Source: Limnanthes douglasii subsp. nivea (taxonomy: Eukaryota; Streptophyta; Magnoliopsida; Brassicales; Limnanthaceae). From it: 64,000 nucleotides of DNA. The position numbers and the translations under genes are program-made. The stretch spans positions 46,334,742 through 46,398,741 of the forward strand of contig JAUPFV010000005.1 in the NCBI GenBank assembly GCA_036936605.1, read 5' to 3'. Shown here piece by piece: positions 33,983 through 47,136 of the stretch. The notes under the pieces were generated by a model. That model had not been told where the DNA came from. It worked only from the letters and a program-made list of their open reading frames with translations, and did not search any database. How positions within the stretch are numbered: the first letter of the stretch is position 1; each line of letters begins with the position of its first letter.

Positions 33983-36211
33983 CTATTGATGCTTGTAGAA
34001 TTTAGCGACCCAGGGAGCTAGCTCAGTATTGTTAGGAGTCCTTGGGTTTGTGGTATAATAATCAGACCAATAACAAGGTGAGATTTGATCAGCTAACTTG
34101 CCATTGGAATATATACAAAATGGTAGCCAAGTTTCACCACCATTCATCCTCCTCTTTCTTTCTCTAGGGTATGCCAGGGGTGCCTGCACATACCTGATGC
34201 CATGAAGCAGCACATCCCAGCAGAAATGGGTGTGACCGAAGACATGACATGCATTTGGACTCCCTTCGGCTCCATGTATGGATCTTATACGAGCCTCAAC
34301 ACTATCAGACCCAATTATTTTTGGGAGGTTTGGATAGAACAGCATCCTCTTCTCTGGACATAGCTCTTGTCTGACAAACAGATAGAAAATTCTATATATT
34401 ATAAATATATGCAACTTTAGGCAAAATAGAGTGAGGATAATACAATATTAACAGTACTCCGATAGTTGTTTGCTAGTAACAGTTTCCAAGTTGTCTTAGG
34501 CATTAGTGAGGAAAGTCTTAAACTTGACCTGCCCAACAGGTACCAAACAACCTCGGGGCCTCCTAACGCTTGCCCTGCAGCCTGTGCCAATTAAATCAAG
34601 GATATTGCTCACCGGGAATGGTCAAGCAGGACCCGAACTAAGCATGCTTGGTTCCCTCTGCTTGGGTCTAAAAAGTATATTGTTCGAAATTTAAGTTTTA
34701 ACACTTTAGCAAATCCAATTCCTTTCAGTAAATTGTTTATCCTTACCTTTTTGTGAGCCTGAAGTTTTTATAACACATCCACTCATCTTCTTTTCCAGAA
34801 AGAATTTTTAGCAACAAAAGTATAATTAGACAAGTGAAGGCTTTCTTGCAGGTTTTACTCGCACGACTTAAACTTCGAAATCTGTTTTTCACATTTTCAC
34901 TTTTTTAAAACCGTTCTAGTGAGCCTTTCGCTACATGAGGTTCGTCAATATGTAGTTTCTTGATTACATTACATCGCATGATTTTGTCAGATTCGGTAAA
35001 ATCACATATCACCTAATCATTCTACTTCAGCAGTGACAGTCAAAATATCACATCGTGGTTCCAGTAGCTATAGCTCAGTGGAACAAAGTAGGGGTTATAA
35101 AGGAAGCTGAGTAACTGACCTCGGAACAAAGTGAGAAAATGTAATTATTTGGCTACACGTTTGCTTCATCTCCTTCACCAAATCTTTGTTATTTTCATTC
35201 AATGCATCAAAGTAAAGGGCCAGCGAGGAGTCTCGGTTCGAGAGTTCCCCAGGCCACTTGCACGCATGAAAGTCCTTACAAACCTATATATCATTAGATG
35301 AGTTTCCCAAAAGATAGCACAAAAAAATTATCATAGACCTCAAAGGAAGATAAACTGAAGAGCATAGGTCTAACTACAAATATAATAAAACCCTTACGAG
35401 AAGAGGAGAAAGTGTATCACCAATTCCAGCGATGGAATACGGATGCCAGTAATGTCCTGTTCTCGATCAAAGCTCTGACAGCAAACATAAAATTACAGAC
35501 ATGAGCAGAAATGAAAAGCTAGGAGAAAATCCTATTGATAGGCAACGCACCTCATGATACCAAGAAAACAAAGGAACAACTCCTAAACCATCTACAACAG
35601 CAGGATTTGTCTCAATCCCAAGCTGTCTACAAGATTCGAGCAATGCATTCAACTTCTCGAGCGAATCAATCTGAAAACATAAACATAGTGGATGTAACGA
35701 TATGCCTTTGACATACAATTAGATAGCAAAAAAAGTGAGTATTAACAGTTAAGTGTCTCCATGGAACTGGGCATTTTCAGAGTAATATGACACCAAAGTA
35801 TGAGAGAAATGGGAGTCTTACATATACTTGTCCCTCTCTGCGGCACCAAAGATCATGATTTCCAGGAACATAAAAGACATGATCAAATCTATCTCTCAAA
35901 TGGGACATTGTCAAAACAAAATTTCTTAACGTCTCTGCAACATCACCAGCAACGATAAGGACGTCTTTCCTATAATTCACTTTCGACAAGCATTTCACCC
36001 AAGTCATGTTCTCTGGATAGTCGGTGTGCAAATCCGATATAACGAAAACCCGCATACTAGAATTGTCTCTGCATACCGGAGGTAATACTTCTGACCTTCT
36101 TATGCAACTCCTTGTTGTATATCTACCCAAATCTGTTTTTCTAGGAAAAGGCCTAGAATAAATATGGTGGTGAGACAAGCTCAGACATGAAGACACCACA
36201 TCTACCACCAT
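33983..36211 (-). CDS. Calcineurin-like metallophosphoesterase
   Basis: Five exons on the minus strand: 36211-35822, 35670-35551, 35474-35421, 35283-35120 and 34370-33983. They total 1116 nt, giving 371 residues with no stop. The metal-binding motifs of the metallophosphoesterase superfamily are all present in order: D60-x-H62 (ISDLHTDY), G89-D90 (AGDVAE), G117-N118-H119-D120 (PGNHD), a later His (ITFSHF), and GHTHF near the C-terminus. This predicts a two-metal phosphoesterase; the substrate cannot be told. The family is found across plants. The chosen start is the first in-frame ATG (36211); a second Met at residue 53 immediately precedes the domain and could be used instead, removing a Ser/Arg-rich leader that might be an organelle-targeting peptide. 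Confidence 0.85.
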
Positions 36212-36269
36212 GTGTTTGATGAAATGCCTAGCTGAACACTTTGTCCTTAATAGACAAGGCAATCAAGTT

Positions 36270-37200
36270 ACTACTAGTCAGCCGATAAACAAGAAACAAG
36301 CAGATTGCGAGCGATATTTCCTAGACTGGAACCGAGTATGTTTAGACGGAAGAAACATTGGAAATATATCATCCGCATCTGAAAAGCGTCTATAAAATGT
36401 TAAAAAACTAATAATATATCGGTCGGGACGGGACAGGTACTGGTAACACCATAATCTATCTAGTTTTTAACCGTCCAGTTCGGGTATAGGAATATAACGA
36501 TCCAAATGTATAGAACGTACATATTATTATCATTCATATTTTTTTAATTTTTTAATAAATTGTATATTTTTTTAATTATATAATTTAAACAATTATAATT
36601 TTTTTGAAGTTAATTCAATTAGAATTTTTATATTACCTAATCATAAATAATTTAAAATAATTTAAAATAATTTAAATATGATAATATATAAATAGATAAA
36701 CTATAAAAAAACAAAATAATAAATACATAAATCATAAATAATAAAAAAAACAAATTCAATCCTATTATAATATAATTTTAGAATTCATAAAATAATGATA
36801 TAGCATGTATTAATTTTTTTGTTTTCTACCGTTCTATCTTCAAATTTTCCGTGAAAAATATTTGAAACTCATAACTTATTCCAAAATCAACCGATAATGT
36901 ATTTAAAATTCATGATTCATCCTATACAAAATAAATAGTTCGAACACCCTACTCCATCGGATCGCTTGAATCAGATAACACGAATTCGGAAAAAAATACA
37001 TTACTAATAATAACATAAATTTATTTAAGAAAATAAATAAATCAAACATAATTTAAATATTTATGACCGGTCATCAAATTATTTTTAATCAATTAATCAT
37101 TTATAATGTCATTTTGTATATATCCAAAATTTGTTCCTCATAGTAGGAAAATATTAACAGGGTAAAAACTACCTACCCAGCTTGTCCATATATTATATAC
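36270..37200. other. AT-rich intergenic region upstream of the metallophosphoesterase
   Basis: Contains the presumed promoter of the minus-strand gene. No ORF or repeat of note beyond simple AT-rich sequence. Confidence 0.5.
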
Positions 37201-38118
37201 GCTTAATTAATCAAGCAATCTATTTCCGAATTGTTTTATATATATATAGGCAAGGCTAAATTGAGATTCAATTTGGTTATAGTGAGATCTTATTTGACTA
37301 TAATGAGACCTAAAAAAATCCATTTTACCCTTAATATAAAAGCTTTATTTTGAGCCAAAAAAACCCTTTTTTCTCTCCTCTCTCCATCAAAACCTCTCAA
37401 AATCCATAAAAAAAAAAGTCAAGATTTCTCAAATCCGAACTTACAAAAACGTTAAGGTACGAATCTTTTACTTATTCATGTAATTTTTATGCAATTAGCT
37501 TAGGTATTTCTAGTGATATTTAGAGTTATAGGTTCTGCCTCAAAAGTCCGATTTTCATGTATATGTTGTTGTTTTTTTGAAAAAATAGTTGTAGAAACGT
37601 GTTAGTCGAGGCATTATCAACATTTTAGTACATTTTTTGTTGAATTTGGTTGATTTTTGTGGGTTTTGGGTAGGATTCGAGATATAGGGTTTGGGGCTGC
37701 TAGTTGTGCAAAATCGCGAACAACCAGCACGCGATTTTGCATGGTTCGCGAACAACCCGTTCGCCACCCTTGCAGACTCGCGTACTGGTTGTTCGCGATT
37801 TTGCACAACCAGGAATGGTGAAATTGCGAACTCTCTGTTCGCAATTTCACCATAATTGCGAGCAGCCTATTCGCAATTTCACCACCAGTGTGTTTTGTTA
37901 TTTTTGGTTTATACTATTTTTGTTACAAAACAGATTTCCAAGTGAGTTTTAGTATTTTTAAGTACGCCTTCACCATTTATGTTTCTATTTTCAGGTTATG
38001 GATTTAGGTATGGACTTTTGTTTCAACGAAGACCATCAGTTACTTCAGGCCGTGAAGTTTGTTAAGTTAACCTATATAATATATGCTTAATTAATCAAGC
38101 AATCTATTTCCGAATTGT
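37201..38118 (+). mobile_element. ~850-bp insertion flanked by 35-bp direct repeats
   Basis: The 35-bp block beginning GCTTAATTAATCAAGCAATC occurs at 37201-37235 and again at 38084-38118, with partly similar AT-rich flanks. Between them is a gene-like fragment: a leader with a donor-like GTACGAATC near 37457, an intron holding palindromic words, an acceptor ATTTTCAG near 37995, and then MDLGMDFCFNEDHQLLQAVKF. It looks like the 5' end of a transposon gene, possibly MULE-derived. The long direct repeat is unlike a normal target-site duplication and may come from end-joining or tandem duplication. Confidence 0.55.
37700..37875. repeat. Palindromic GCGAA/TTCGC word array
   Basis: Arms 37703-37727 and 37785-37809 are exactly complementary over 25 bp (core CAAAATCGCGAACAACC). 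A second hairpin has arms 37817-37831 and 37837-37851 (GGTGAAATTGCGAAC) with a 5-nt loop. GTTCGCGAAC lies between the first pair. The array sits inside a predicted intron. Confidence 0.9.
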
Positions 38119-38430
38119 TCTATAAATATATATATATACTAAATTGTTCGGCATTAGTTTTCAATAACATTTTAGTCCACATTGTTGGCCTTCTTTAGTA
38201 AAGATAGGTATATATCTTTTACCTATCTACAGTCGTATAGAAGTGGATGAAAATATGCTTGTTAGAATAGCATGCCTATGATACAATTGTTTCTGAAAAA
38301 TATAATGAGATAAATAAATAAAAAAACCAAATAAATAATGCACATCAATCAATTTCTACATTTCAAAGGATTTACAGCATGACAAACTAAGTATACTATC
38401 GGTTCAATAAATACTAGTTTTTCAGAGATT

Positions 38431-41400
38431 TCAAGTTGGTCCTCTCATTTTCTCAACAATGTGCCTGCTCCTCTCTTCAACCTGACGCCTCTTTTCTTCG
38501 AGTTTTTCAGTGACTTTCTTTCCCAGATCAAACATCCTTGCCTTCTTCCCCTTCTTTGCTTTTGAGTCATCATCTTCCACTCCACTATTTTGTCTTCCAA
38601 AATTTAACAGAGACCTCGACTGCAAAGAAGAATAACCCGGAATATCCTCTCTCTGGTTTCTGGAAGCATCCTGCGTTTGTTTAATCGGTAGTAATGGCGC
38701 TGCTAGTTCTTGTAAAGAGCTAGAGCTCTCTACTGGCATTACCACCGGTGCAGGTAATATAGCTGGTGACTCAATTACTGGCTGCTGAATGCTTTCAACC
38801 TTTTGCTTCTGGTTTGTTGTTTCAGAATTATGGTTTGAGTTTTCCTTGTTAGAGTCGCCTTTTGATTTAAAAGCTTCAGCCAGTGCATCATTATTACTAG
38901 CAGTTTCTGGATTTAGCCATATAAATGGAGCAACTTTCCGTGCAATCCAGTCATTCTTTTCAGCTAACATCCAGGGAATGCATACGCTTTCGCAATTTGG
39001 ATGCACCATTGTATCGCGTATAGCTGCCTGCACCAGTAAATATTATGTAAGTCAAGACTAGAGCATCGGAAATGGTTTCTTAATGCAGAGTTAGTAGGAG
39101 GCAGCACCAAAGATCTAAACATTACTAGTCATCTTGAAAATATAAATAAATAACAGAAAGCAACACCATTTCAATATCATAGATAAAAAATAAAATAATG
39201 AAAAAGCCATAATGCAAAGTTTCCAGACTTGGCTGTGTCAAATATCTAAATATATTGATTTCCCCTCATAGTTTGAGCCTGTTACTTGGGTTCTAGAAAT
39301 TGTTAGCTTAGGTGTTTTACTGAAATCTTTTGATCCGGAGATGCTTTTATTGCGTACTCACGAGGGTAATACCTGCCAGGAGATAAACCAACTCTGTACC
39401 TTAACATAACTGTTTTTTTACAAGGGAAGAAGAATTTCCATACCTTAAAACGGTTGATCAACAGCATAGCCACTTGTCCGCTGGTAATCTTGTGGTCCCC
39501 AATGGAAGATGCAAGATCAAACTCTATATCTGGCATGGATGTGAAACCAAACCACAACTGATCCGATGGCGGTGGCTTTATACGTAATCTCAATGTTCCT
39601 CGTATGGATGCAACCCTTATTGACAAAGCGATAGGAACCTGAAGTATGAAAAAAAGGATTGGTTAAGTTGACTTACCTCCTGAGTACGTCAACATATATA
39701 TTGCGCACAAAACTACAATGCAGTGAAGTATTCATCTTAACCTATGACATTGAACTGAGTCAACTGACACTTTATAAAGATAAATAAACAAACTACTGCT
39801 AATGGAACTAGAGACAACTCCCCATTTGTCAACATCTTTAAAATAAAAGCTCCAAAAATATCTTACGCCGAAGCCCACAAAAAGTGAATAAAACTAAACT
39901 TGACCATCTCAAATTTCCAACCACTTCTTGATATTTTCTTCCCACAATCTTCTATTCTTCTCTATCTGATTGCTCTTTTTCACCTCAATGTCGTCTATCA
40001 CCCTGATACTATTAACTTGAGCTAAGCTAAGCACTGACAAGTCATGATAACTAGGGTATTAAGAGACATCCAATTTACACTGTCAACTTAGCTCAGAAAC
40101 TAATTTCTTCAAGAAGATAAACCAGACCCCTTCAGCTTACAAAAAAAGTGCTAAGGTATTTCTCCAACAAATAAGCAGCCATTCTTTTACAAATATTGAT
40201 ACACATGTAGCTTAACAACATTAAAAAAAAATCAACAGAACTCTTCTATTAACTCGTATTCTACTTGCCGTGCCAGCGATGCAGAGGCTTGAGACCTCTG
40301 GTAGGCATTCCACAAGGCCAATGTGGAGATTCTACAGCAAGATAGTTGTGAAACTCTAGAGGGAGCTGGCCTTTAATGGTTCACTCGGAAAAGAGTGTTT
40401 GAAACTCACCAGAATCAGTAACCACAAAGCTTACTTGAAATTCTAGTGTTTATAATATCTGGCTTGATAGAAATAAGAGGATTCATTTAAGATATGCTAT
40501 CTTCTATGGGATTGTTTATAATATCTGTTTCAATTTTCAAAGTATATGCTCAAATACTTGGAATAGAATATTTTGCCATTTGCAATAGGATTTTTGAGAT
40601 CTTATCTCCAGTACCAAATTTTCCTAGCAGGTAATCTGCTATGCAGTTCTTGGGTATATAAGATACAATGGCATATAATATAAAAATAAATAAAGTAAGA
40701 AAAGACTGTAACAGCTAATGTATCAACAAACCTGCGAAACCTGTTTAGCAACGGAGTTAAAAACAGCCTTCCACTTTGATATATTATTTAATCCTCCTAT
40801 AGTGCTTTTGGAGCCTTTAGATCCCTCTGTACAAACAAAAAGAAATGGTATATCTAGTTACAACCCAAGAACAAGTAGGATACATATCTAGCAGAAATGA
40901 ACTACTTTAGATTAAATGCATGAAGAGAGAGGTCAGTTAGAAGTCTTGGCAAATAAAGGCCTATATGTCCCCTACATTACATCAAAACCCTGGTGAATTC
41001 ATTGTTAGGACCAAGAAACTAGCTAGCATTACTTATATCATCCGAAAATCTATAGCATGATCAATGATTCCAGATTTAGAGAGATGTCGACTTTCTCCTT
41101 GGAGTACGGCCATTAACGAAGTCATTATTACTAGAAATTAGTGTTTTCTCCTATCCTTGTATCTTAGCCTAAATGAAATAACCTTCTAGAACCATGAAAA
41201 CCCTAAAACAATGGATAGTATGCAGGCTGGCAACATGCCTAAAGCCCCCATATATCTTTTTACAGGAAAAGAAACATAAACCCTCCTTAACTATACTACT
41301 ATACTTAGTACCAAATGACCCCATTGCCTATCAAAGAATTACGTGTATAACATTTTAAGTTCAGAAGGTGCTTTGAAAACAGAACAATTTCCAAGTATTC

Positions 41401-44400
41401 TTTTGAGACCTTTGGTTGAATAGGAGGTACCACCAATAAACAATATATGCATATATATATATATATAAAAAAAATATATATATATATTAAAAGCAAAAGG
41501 GAACAATAAAGGCCCTGAGAAGGCATTTATGATTCGCAGCCCTTTCCTTCCAAGAGTCAAAGTACTCTTGCAATCTCCACTCCTATTTAATAGTAATGAC
41601 AGGAAAGAAGACTACATAGTTTGCAGACGTGTGGTACAGAAAGAGAGATGTAGCTTGAAACATTACTTTTACGTACATAATAATTTCCCTTAAAATAAAT
41701 ATATGCTAATGACAAACTAAATGTATGAGTCTTACCGTTAATCCGCTCTTATGTGAAATGGAAGTAGTTTTCTATAAACATGTTTATTACAAGATGAATT
41801 CATCTTTTTATTGTTTAGTACCCCAATAAAAATTATAAAAATTTCATCTGTACCTTGATCCATATATAACTAAAACGCGATAGACTGTTGCAACCACATC
41901 GGCTAGAAAATAAGACAATTAACTAGGCATGTTAAAGAAGTTATTGTCCTGCATTAATTTGTCAATAATTATCAGAAGCCTAAAAGTCTGAGAAGAACTT
42001 GGTTCTCATCTCACCCGTTAGAAGCAAAAACTACCCATTCACAAAAAAAAACAGTTCGTGAAAAGTAATCCCGTTATTTTCATTGCATCCTTTAAGATAT
42101 ATTAGCATCCGGCTTCGAAAAAATCCAATGAAGCATTTAATGACTGGAAGAGAGGAAAAAATAAAAACACACACATTGCAAGGCCAAACACATATTCCGC
42201 TTCATCCATTCCCATCACATCAGCCTCCAAAACATCAGTCTTTTACGAATATACGAAACTTAGAACGTATTGGAAAAATTAAACTCATTAAATTTATAGT
42301 TATGTACTAACCATTTTTAGCATCTCCTTCAATTTTATGATCTTGTGCATGATTTGTTCCTTCTGAAAGATTCAACTGCTTTTCAAGATGTTCAACACCT
42401 TCAAGTAGGTCAGTGTTGACATCCCCAGGACCCGGTTCTGAACGCGTATCAACTTCACCCTTCGGCATATCAATTTCACTAACTTCTAGTCTTGTCTTAA
42501 CATCAAGAATTGCCCCACCAGAATATTCGATATCAACTTCGAAGGCCCACACACCATCCATGTCCATGGGAAGAACCCTCATACCATGAATATATGGTGG
42601 AAGATTCCCTATGTCTATACTAGTGCAGGTAACTTCAGGAATAAAGCTAGGAGTCCTCAAATTGGACAACGTTCGCTGTCAGATCAAATCAAAAGGATCA
42701 GATTATCTTGCAATCCACACGTAGAAACTTATTAAAGAGAGAACAAGTGTGAAACTCTAAAGTTTCTTTAGTTCATAGACTAGCATAGCACAGCCTTCCA
42801 AGTTCAGGTAAGAAGAATGTATATCCCTTTAGAGATCTAAATCGATACTAACTTGAAGACCACACCCAATAAAGGCCGAAAGAATGAGACTAAAGTCAAA
42901 TGACAAGCCAGCTGTTAGGCGAGCAACAGATTTAAAAGTGCTCATAGGCTTAGAAGTCCGAATTCAGAAAGGTAACTACGCTCTGAGTTACTTTTTCGAG
43001 TCAAATTGTTCTTCTAAAAATCAGCGCAATTCAAGTTGCAACTTTAAATACCACTAAAAGGAGAAAAGACTAGTCCCTGGTACCTTGACTACCAACCTTT
43101 TAAACAAAAAAACAGATTGATATTGTTTAGCTTGACTAGACAATAGAGAAAATTCATTCTTAGGGATCAAATTTAAATATCTGAGAGCTTGCCCAAGCCA
43201 ATATTCAAACTTTAGAGTTTAACCACGAATGAGAAGGTAAATTACAAAATGTAATTCACTCAGGAAGCATTAAAATCTGGATCTTTCCCCAATATTAACC
43301 AAGACTGATACTGCTATATTTACAAAAAAGTAACCACAAAGCTGTGCCAAGTTTGTAACATATCTTAGCCTATGTTCGAACTTTCAGTGTAAAAGAAAGA
43401 TTATCTATCAACTCATAGGGGCATGACTCATGAGAATTCAATTGGAAGAGTTACAGTAAAGCTTATTTCTTTGCTTTCAATATATATATCACCATGATAT
43501 CATCAACTACCTGAGCCAACTACTATAATGCTAAGTGCTTATTTTGCTTGACTTTGGTTTTAAATAGTCTAAGAAAAGAACTAAAAATTATGAAATTTAG
43601 GAATTAATAATTCAAACCTGGATTCTTGTTTGAACAAAACTTTTCATGTCAATATTATGTTTTGCGTCAAAAAAGAGCCGAGAAATCAGCAAATTCCAAC
43701 ATAATGTTCCCTCATCAACGGTAAATTTTTCTTCAGAGTCTATGTCAGAAATAACAGACATATGACTTTGGCTTGCTGAGTGGGAAAGGGATGATGATGA
43801 CATTGATGATGGTGATGCTAAATTTTCTTCTTGGATACTATTAGGCACCTTTATAGCTGTTGGAGCACTCTTTACAAAGTTAGCACCGTTAACTGAATCC
43901 TGAAAAGCTGGAACTTTTTCAGAAGTCTTTCTCTCTTCACGACCTGATGATGGGCTGCTCCATACTACTCTATTTTCCGGACCAGACTTCAGAGCTCTTT
44001 TGGAAAATCTTTTCCACAACAAACGGACCCTTGATGAGGAAACATCGACCTTGTTTCCCTTGTCCCCTGCCTCAGAAATTAACCCTGCTGATGGTTTCAT
44101 AAACGACCGATACCCTGTATTTAGAGTTGTCAGGTAGTTCCGAAATTCTTCATTTAACTTGGTGAACCAACTAAAGTTTTTATTCTCCTTGCATGAAGCA
44201 ACACGGAGAGCTTTACACCATGACTCCTTCTCCCAAGAAGTTTCAAGAAACATATAAAATACTTGTCTTCCATTGTATATGACTGAAGTTTTGCTTTCCA
44301 CCTTCAAGGGAAATCTCTTAGCCCTGGAATGTCAAAAATAAAATACCATCAGAAAAACGAGAATTTAAGTCTGGGAAGAAATGTAACAACTGCAGGCATA

Positions 44401-46475
44401 TTATATGGCAAGCCACAGGTTCTGCCAAGAAAAGGTGGATTCTATCAGCATCTCTCTTCTATAATAAAATCTCGGTAAAAATTAAAATAGAGCTGATGTA
44501 TGCAGAGGCTAATGTGTGAACCTGAGGAATGCATATCAGGTAATGTCATCTCATGATTGAACATAACAATTAAACCTAAGACTCGTTTACCACGGCATGC
44601 CGAGCCACATACAGACAAGAGTAAACCTAAGCTGATTCTTCCAAATGGCTGCTATGTGAAGAATTGTTGCATCTTATAAAGGCGAAAGTAGCATATCAAC
44701 ATTCCAAAAGGGTGCCCCTGCTCAGGAGGCAATGTGTTTGCACCGGTTCACTTCATTATTGATTAAAAGATTCATTAACTCAACTGAATTTCACGAGTAC
44801 TAATTAAATTCTTAACTGGATAGTTGGGTTCATTGAAGCCTTTAGATACAGGTAAAGGCACTCTCATAGAACTATGTGTATGATTACTTAACATTCCGTT
44901 CTTATAGTAGTAATGATAATATCAAATCCCCAAAGTCCAAACCAAAGCTGATTCTTCCATATTGCTGCTATGTGAAAAATTGCACCAGTTCACTTCATTA
45001 TTGATCAAAAGTTTCATTAACTCAACTGAATTTCACGTGCACTAACTAAATTCTTAATAGGATAGTTGGGATCATAATCCATTGAAGCCTTAGATAAAGG
45101 TAAATGTACTTTCATAGAACTACCGTCTATAATTAGCTAATAGTCCGTTCTTCGAATAGTAGTAGTGTTAAAATCAGATCCCCAAAGTCCAAACCCACTC
45201 CACCTTGTCAGGAAAGACTTCCTTATATGGCTCAGAAGTCTGTACCCCGCCCTCTCAACTTTAGCAAGCTGCAAGCCGTAATTAGATATCCTTGGTTAGC
45301 TTTTTGAAGCTTAACTATATGCTCTGTCAAAGAAATAAATTAGATATTATCTAATTTATTTCTTTGACATGCTCGTGATAGACTCCTCAAGAGTTCATGA
45401 GATCAACCAAACACTTTCATCCTAGAATAGTATGATTAAGTAATTTTTGTCAAAAACATTAGGCATTGTCCAAAGATTCTACCCAGTGTAAATGCTAGTT
45501 AGAACTTTTTTTGAGCCAAAACATGTATTATTTATCACACTGATGCATGCATAGTCATAGTCATCAGGTGAGAATATGTTACAATAGAAACTACTAAAAC
45601 ACCAACCATCCTTCCCTCGCTAGCCCAAACTGGAAGTATTGAGGTTAGAAGTTATTGGGATAAAACTGTAGCGTTTTAAACTCTAAGAAGTTAGAGGGAA
45701 CTCGCTCTAGGAGAAGACGCTGAGTAAATGTCGTTGTACAGAAACAACAATTTGACAAGACCTTTCCAGCATATATTCTAAGATAGTACTTCATCATGTA
45801 AGCATACAACATACTGATTCCAGCAAGAGTTACCTACCATTTTCTCGAGGATAGATCTGTTGCTGAGACGGCCTCAATGATGCAACCCTTCAGCTGAATA
45901 GTTGCACACGAACCATCAGTGTTAGTCAAAACCAATGTTTGGTCTTTTATTCTGCCGTGTTTTCGAACAGGAGAAACCTCCAAGATCTCTTTTCTTCTTT
46001 TTAGCTCTGCTGATACGGTCCAAGTTTTTGAAACCTCATCTAACTCAAAAATCCAGACGAACCCCTAAAGCATGTAAATGAACAATCAAGAGAAGAACAA
46101 ATAATCTACTAGAGAATAAAGTTAGAGGGTTTACTAATCACACCTTAATTCTATCAATTCAGCGATGAGAAAACTAGCAATTACATTATTCATAATTACT
46201 ACTCTAGCGTGTTCATGTAGCCAAGATTAATACATCAGAGCATAATAAGAAGATCTACTGCGGAAATAGAAAGTCCATACCTCCTTGTTAAAAGGAAATT
46301 CTAGGGATTGTTGAGGATCGAGGTCTCGATTAGACTCAGCTGAATTCCCTTCTCGTTGCCTCGGCGAATTCAATCGTTTTAACACCAGCATAAATGCTAC
46401 TGCTTCCAAGGCAACGATCGCTAAAGCTCCAACAACGAAGCCGAAACTAAACACACTAAAAAACCACGAGAACAT
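38431..46475 (-). CDS. TEX2-like SMP-domain membrane protein
   Basis: Seven exons on the minus strand: 46475-46281, 46064-45838, 44323-43618, 42675-42312, 40826-40732, 39638-39444 and 39027-38431. They sum to 2379 nt, 792 residues, with every junction in phase. An N-terminal membrane helix (residues about 3-32) is followed by a PH-like region (about 65-180; GFVWIFELDEVSKTW, VFYMFLETSWEKESWCKAL), a Ser-rich linker, and the SMP domain formerly DUF2404 (about 345-610; CWNLLISRLFFDAK, IDIGNLPPYIHGMRVLP, WFGFTSMPDIEFDLA), interrupted by an acidic insertion at about 440-510. A basic C-terminal tail ends EKMRGPT. SMP proteins such as TEX2 move lipids at ER contact sites; that role is inferred. A GTG 12 nt upstream is in frame but ATG 46475 is preferred. 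Confidence 0.88.
44629..45201 (+). repeat. ~310-bp tandem duplication in a TEX2-like intron
   Basis: Two adjacent copies start at AAGCTGATTCTTCC (about 44629 and 44944). Shared blocks include TTCACTTCATTATTGAT, CATTAACTCAACTGAATTTC and CCCCAAAGTCCAAACC. The copies differ by small indels. Confidence 0.85.
45326..45368. repeat. Perfect 20-bp hairpin in a TEX2-like intron
   Basis: Arms 45326-45345 and 45349-45368 (GTCAAAGAAATAAATTAGAT and its exact complement) with a 3-nt loop. It is too short for a typical miRNA precursor with asymmetric loops; it may be a MITE end or a chance expansion. Confidence 0.9.
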
Positions 46476-47004
46476 CGTCGATCCCACTTTGATTTCTTTC
46501 TAGATTTTGAAAACCAATCAGAATCGGATCTGATGTCCACTGGATTAGGTGAACACCTGCGTACCTACCGATTCACTGGAATCTGGAATGCTGATCTTCT
46601 CATATACCTTAACGCGTTCAGTGGCACTGTCAATGTCACAAAATTGAGGGAGAGAGAGAGGGAGACGGAGAGCGTGTATGGCTTCAAATAACGCAAGTAG
46701 ACGTCGACGTAGAAGTAGAAGCAAAAGTAGAAGCCATTGTTTTCCAATCACAACTGTTGTTTAGGTACACAGTTTATCCTCTTCAAAACCAATTTAGTGG
46801 AAGATGTCTAGTAAATTTTTTATTTTCTTCGATGGGGATTTACTATTGAGACTTTTCTTTTAATTTTAATATGATATATGGGGTTCAATATCTATCGGAT
46901 CATATTTGTAAATATATATCCACAAATACGAGGCTAAAACACTCCAAATTTGTTACAACAAGATTGGGCTAGATCAACATCACATTGGGTTATACTACCA
47001 TTTT
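46476..47004. other. Leader/promoter of the TEX2-like gene and flanking DNA
   Basis: Contains a CT/GA-rich stretch at 46650-46672 consistent with a 5' UTR of the minus-strand gene. No other gene is visible. Confidence 0.45.
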
Positions 47005-47136
47005 CGGTATTTTGCAATTTTGTTATCGATAAAAACCCAAGTTTCTCTAAATCTACTATTATCTTTCTATTTTAATTATAAAAAATTTATGAAAAAAATA
47101 TTATTAAAATATTCACTCAACTACCTAATTACCAAG
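47005..47136 (+). repeat. 137-bp terminal repeat unit, left of the LINE
   Basis: Runs from TTTTGCAATTTTGTTATCG to the LINE insertion point. It is about 95% identical by eye to the units at 53576-53831. Confidence 0.8.
47120..47136 (+). repeat. Left target-site duplication of the LINE
   Basis: ACTACCTAATTACCAAG, repeated exactly at 53559-53575 immediately after the A-rich end of the LINE. Confidence 0.85.

Noticed and set aside
40260..40450. GC-richer stretch in a TEX2-like intron, considered as a snoRNA
   Set aside because: No clear C/D or H/ACA boxes could be placed.
43612..44307. Considered as a separate short gene
   Set aside because: It joins in phase with six other exons to give the 792-residue TEX2-like protein.
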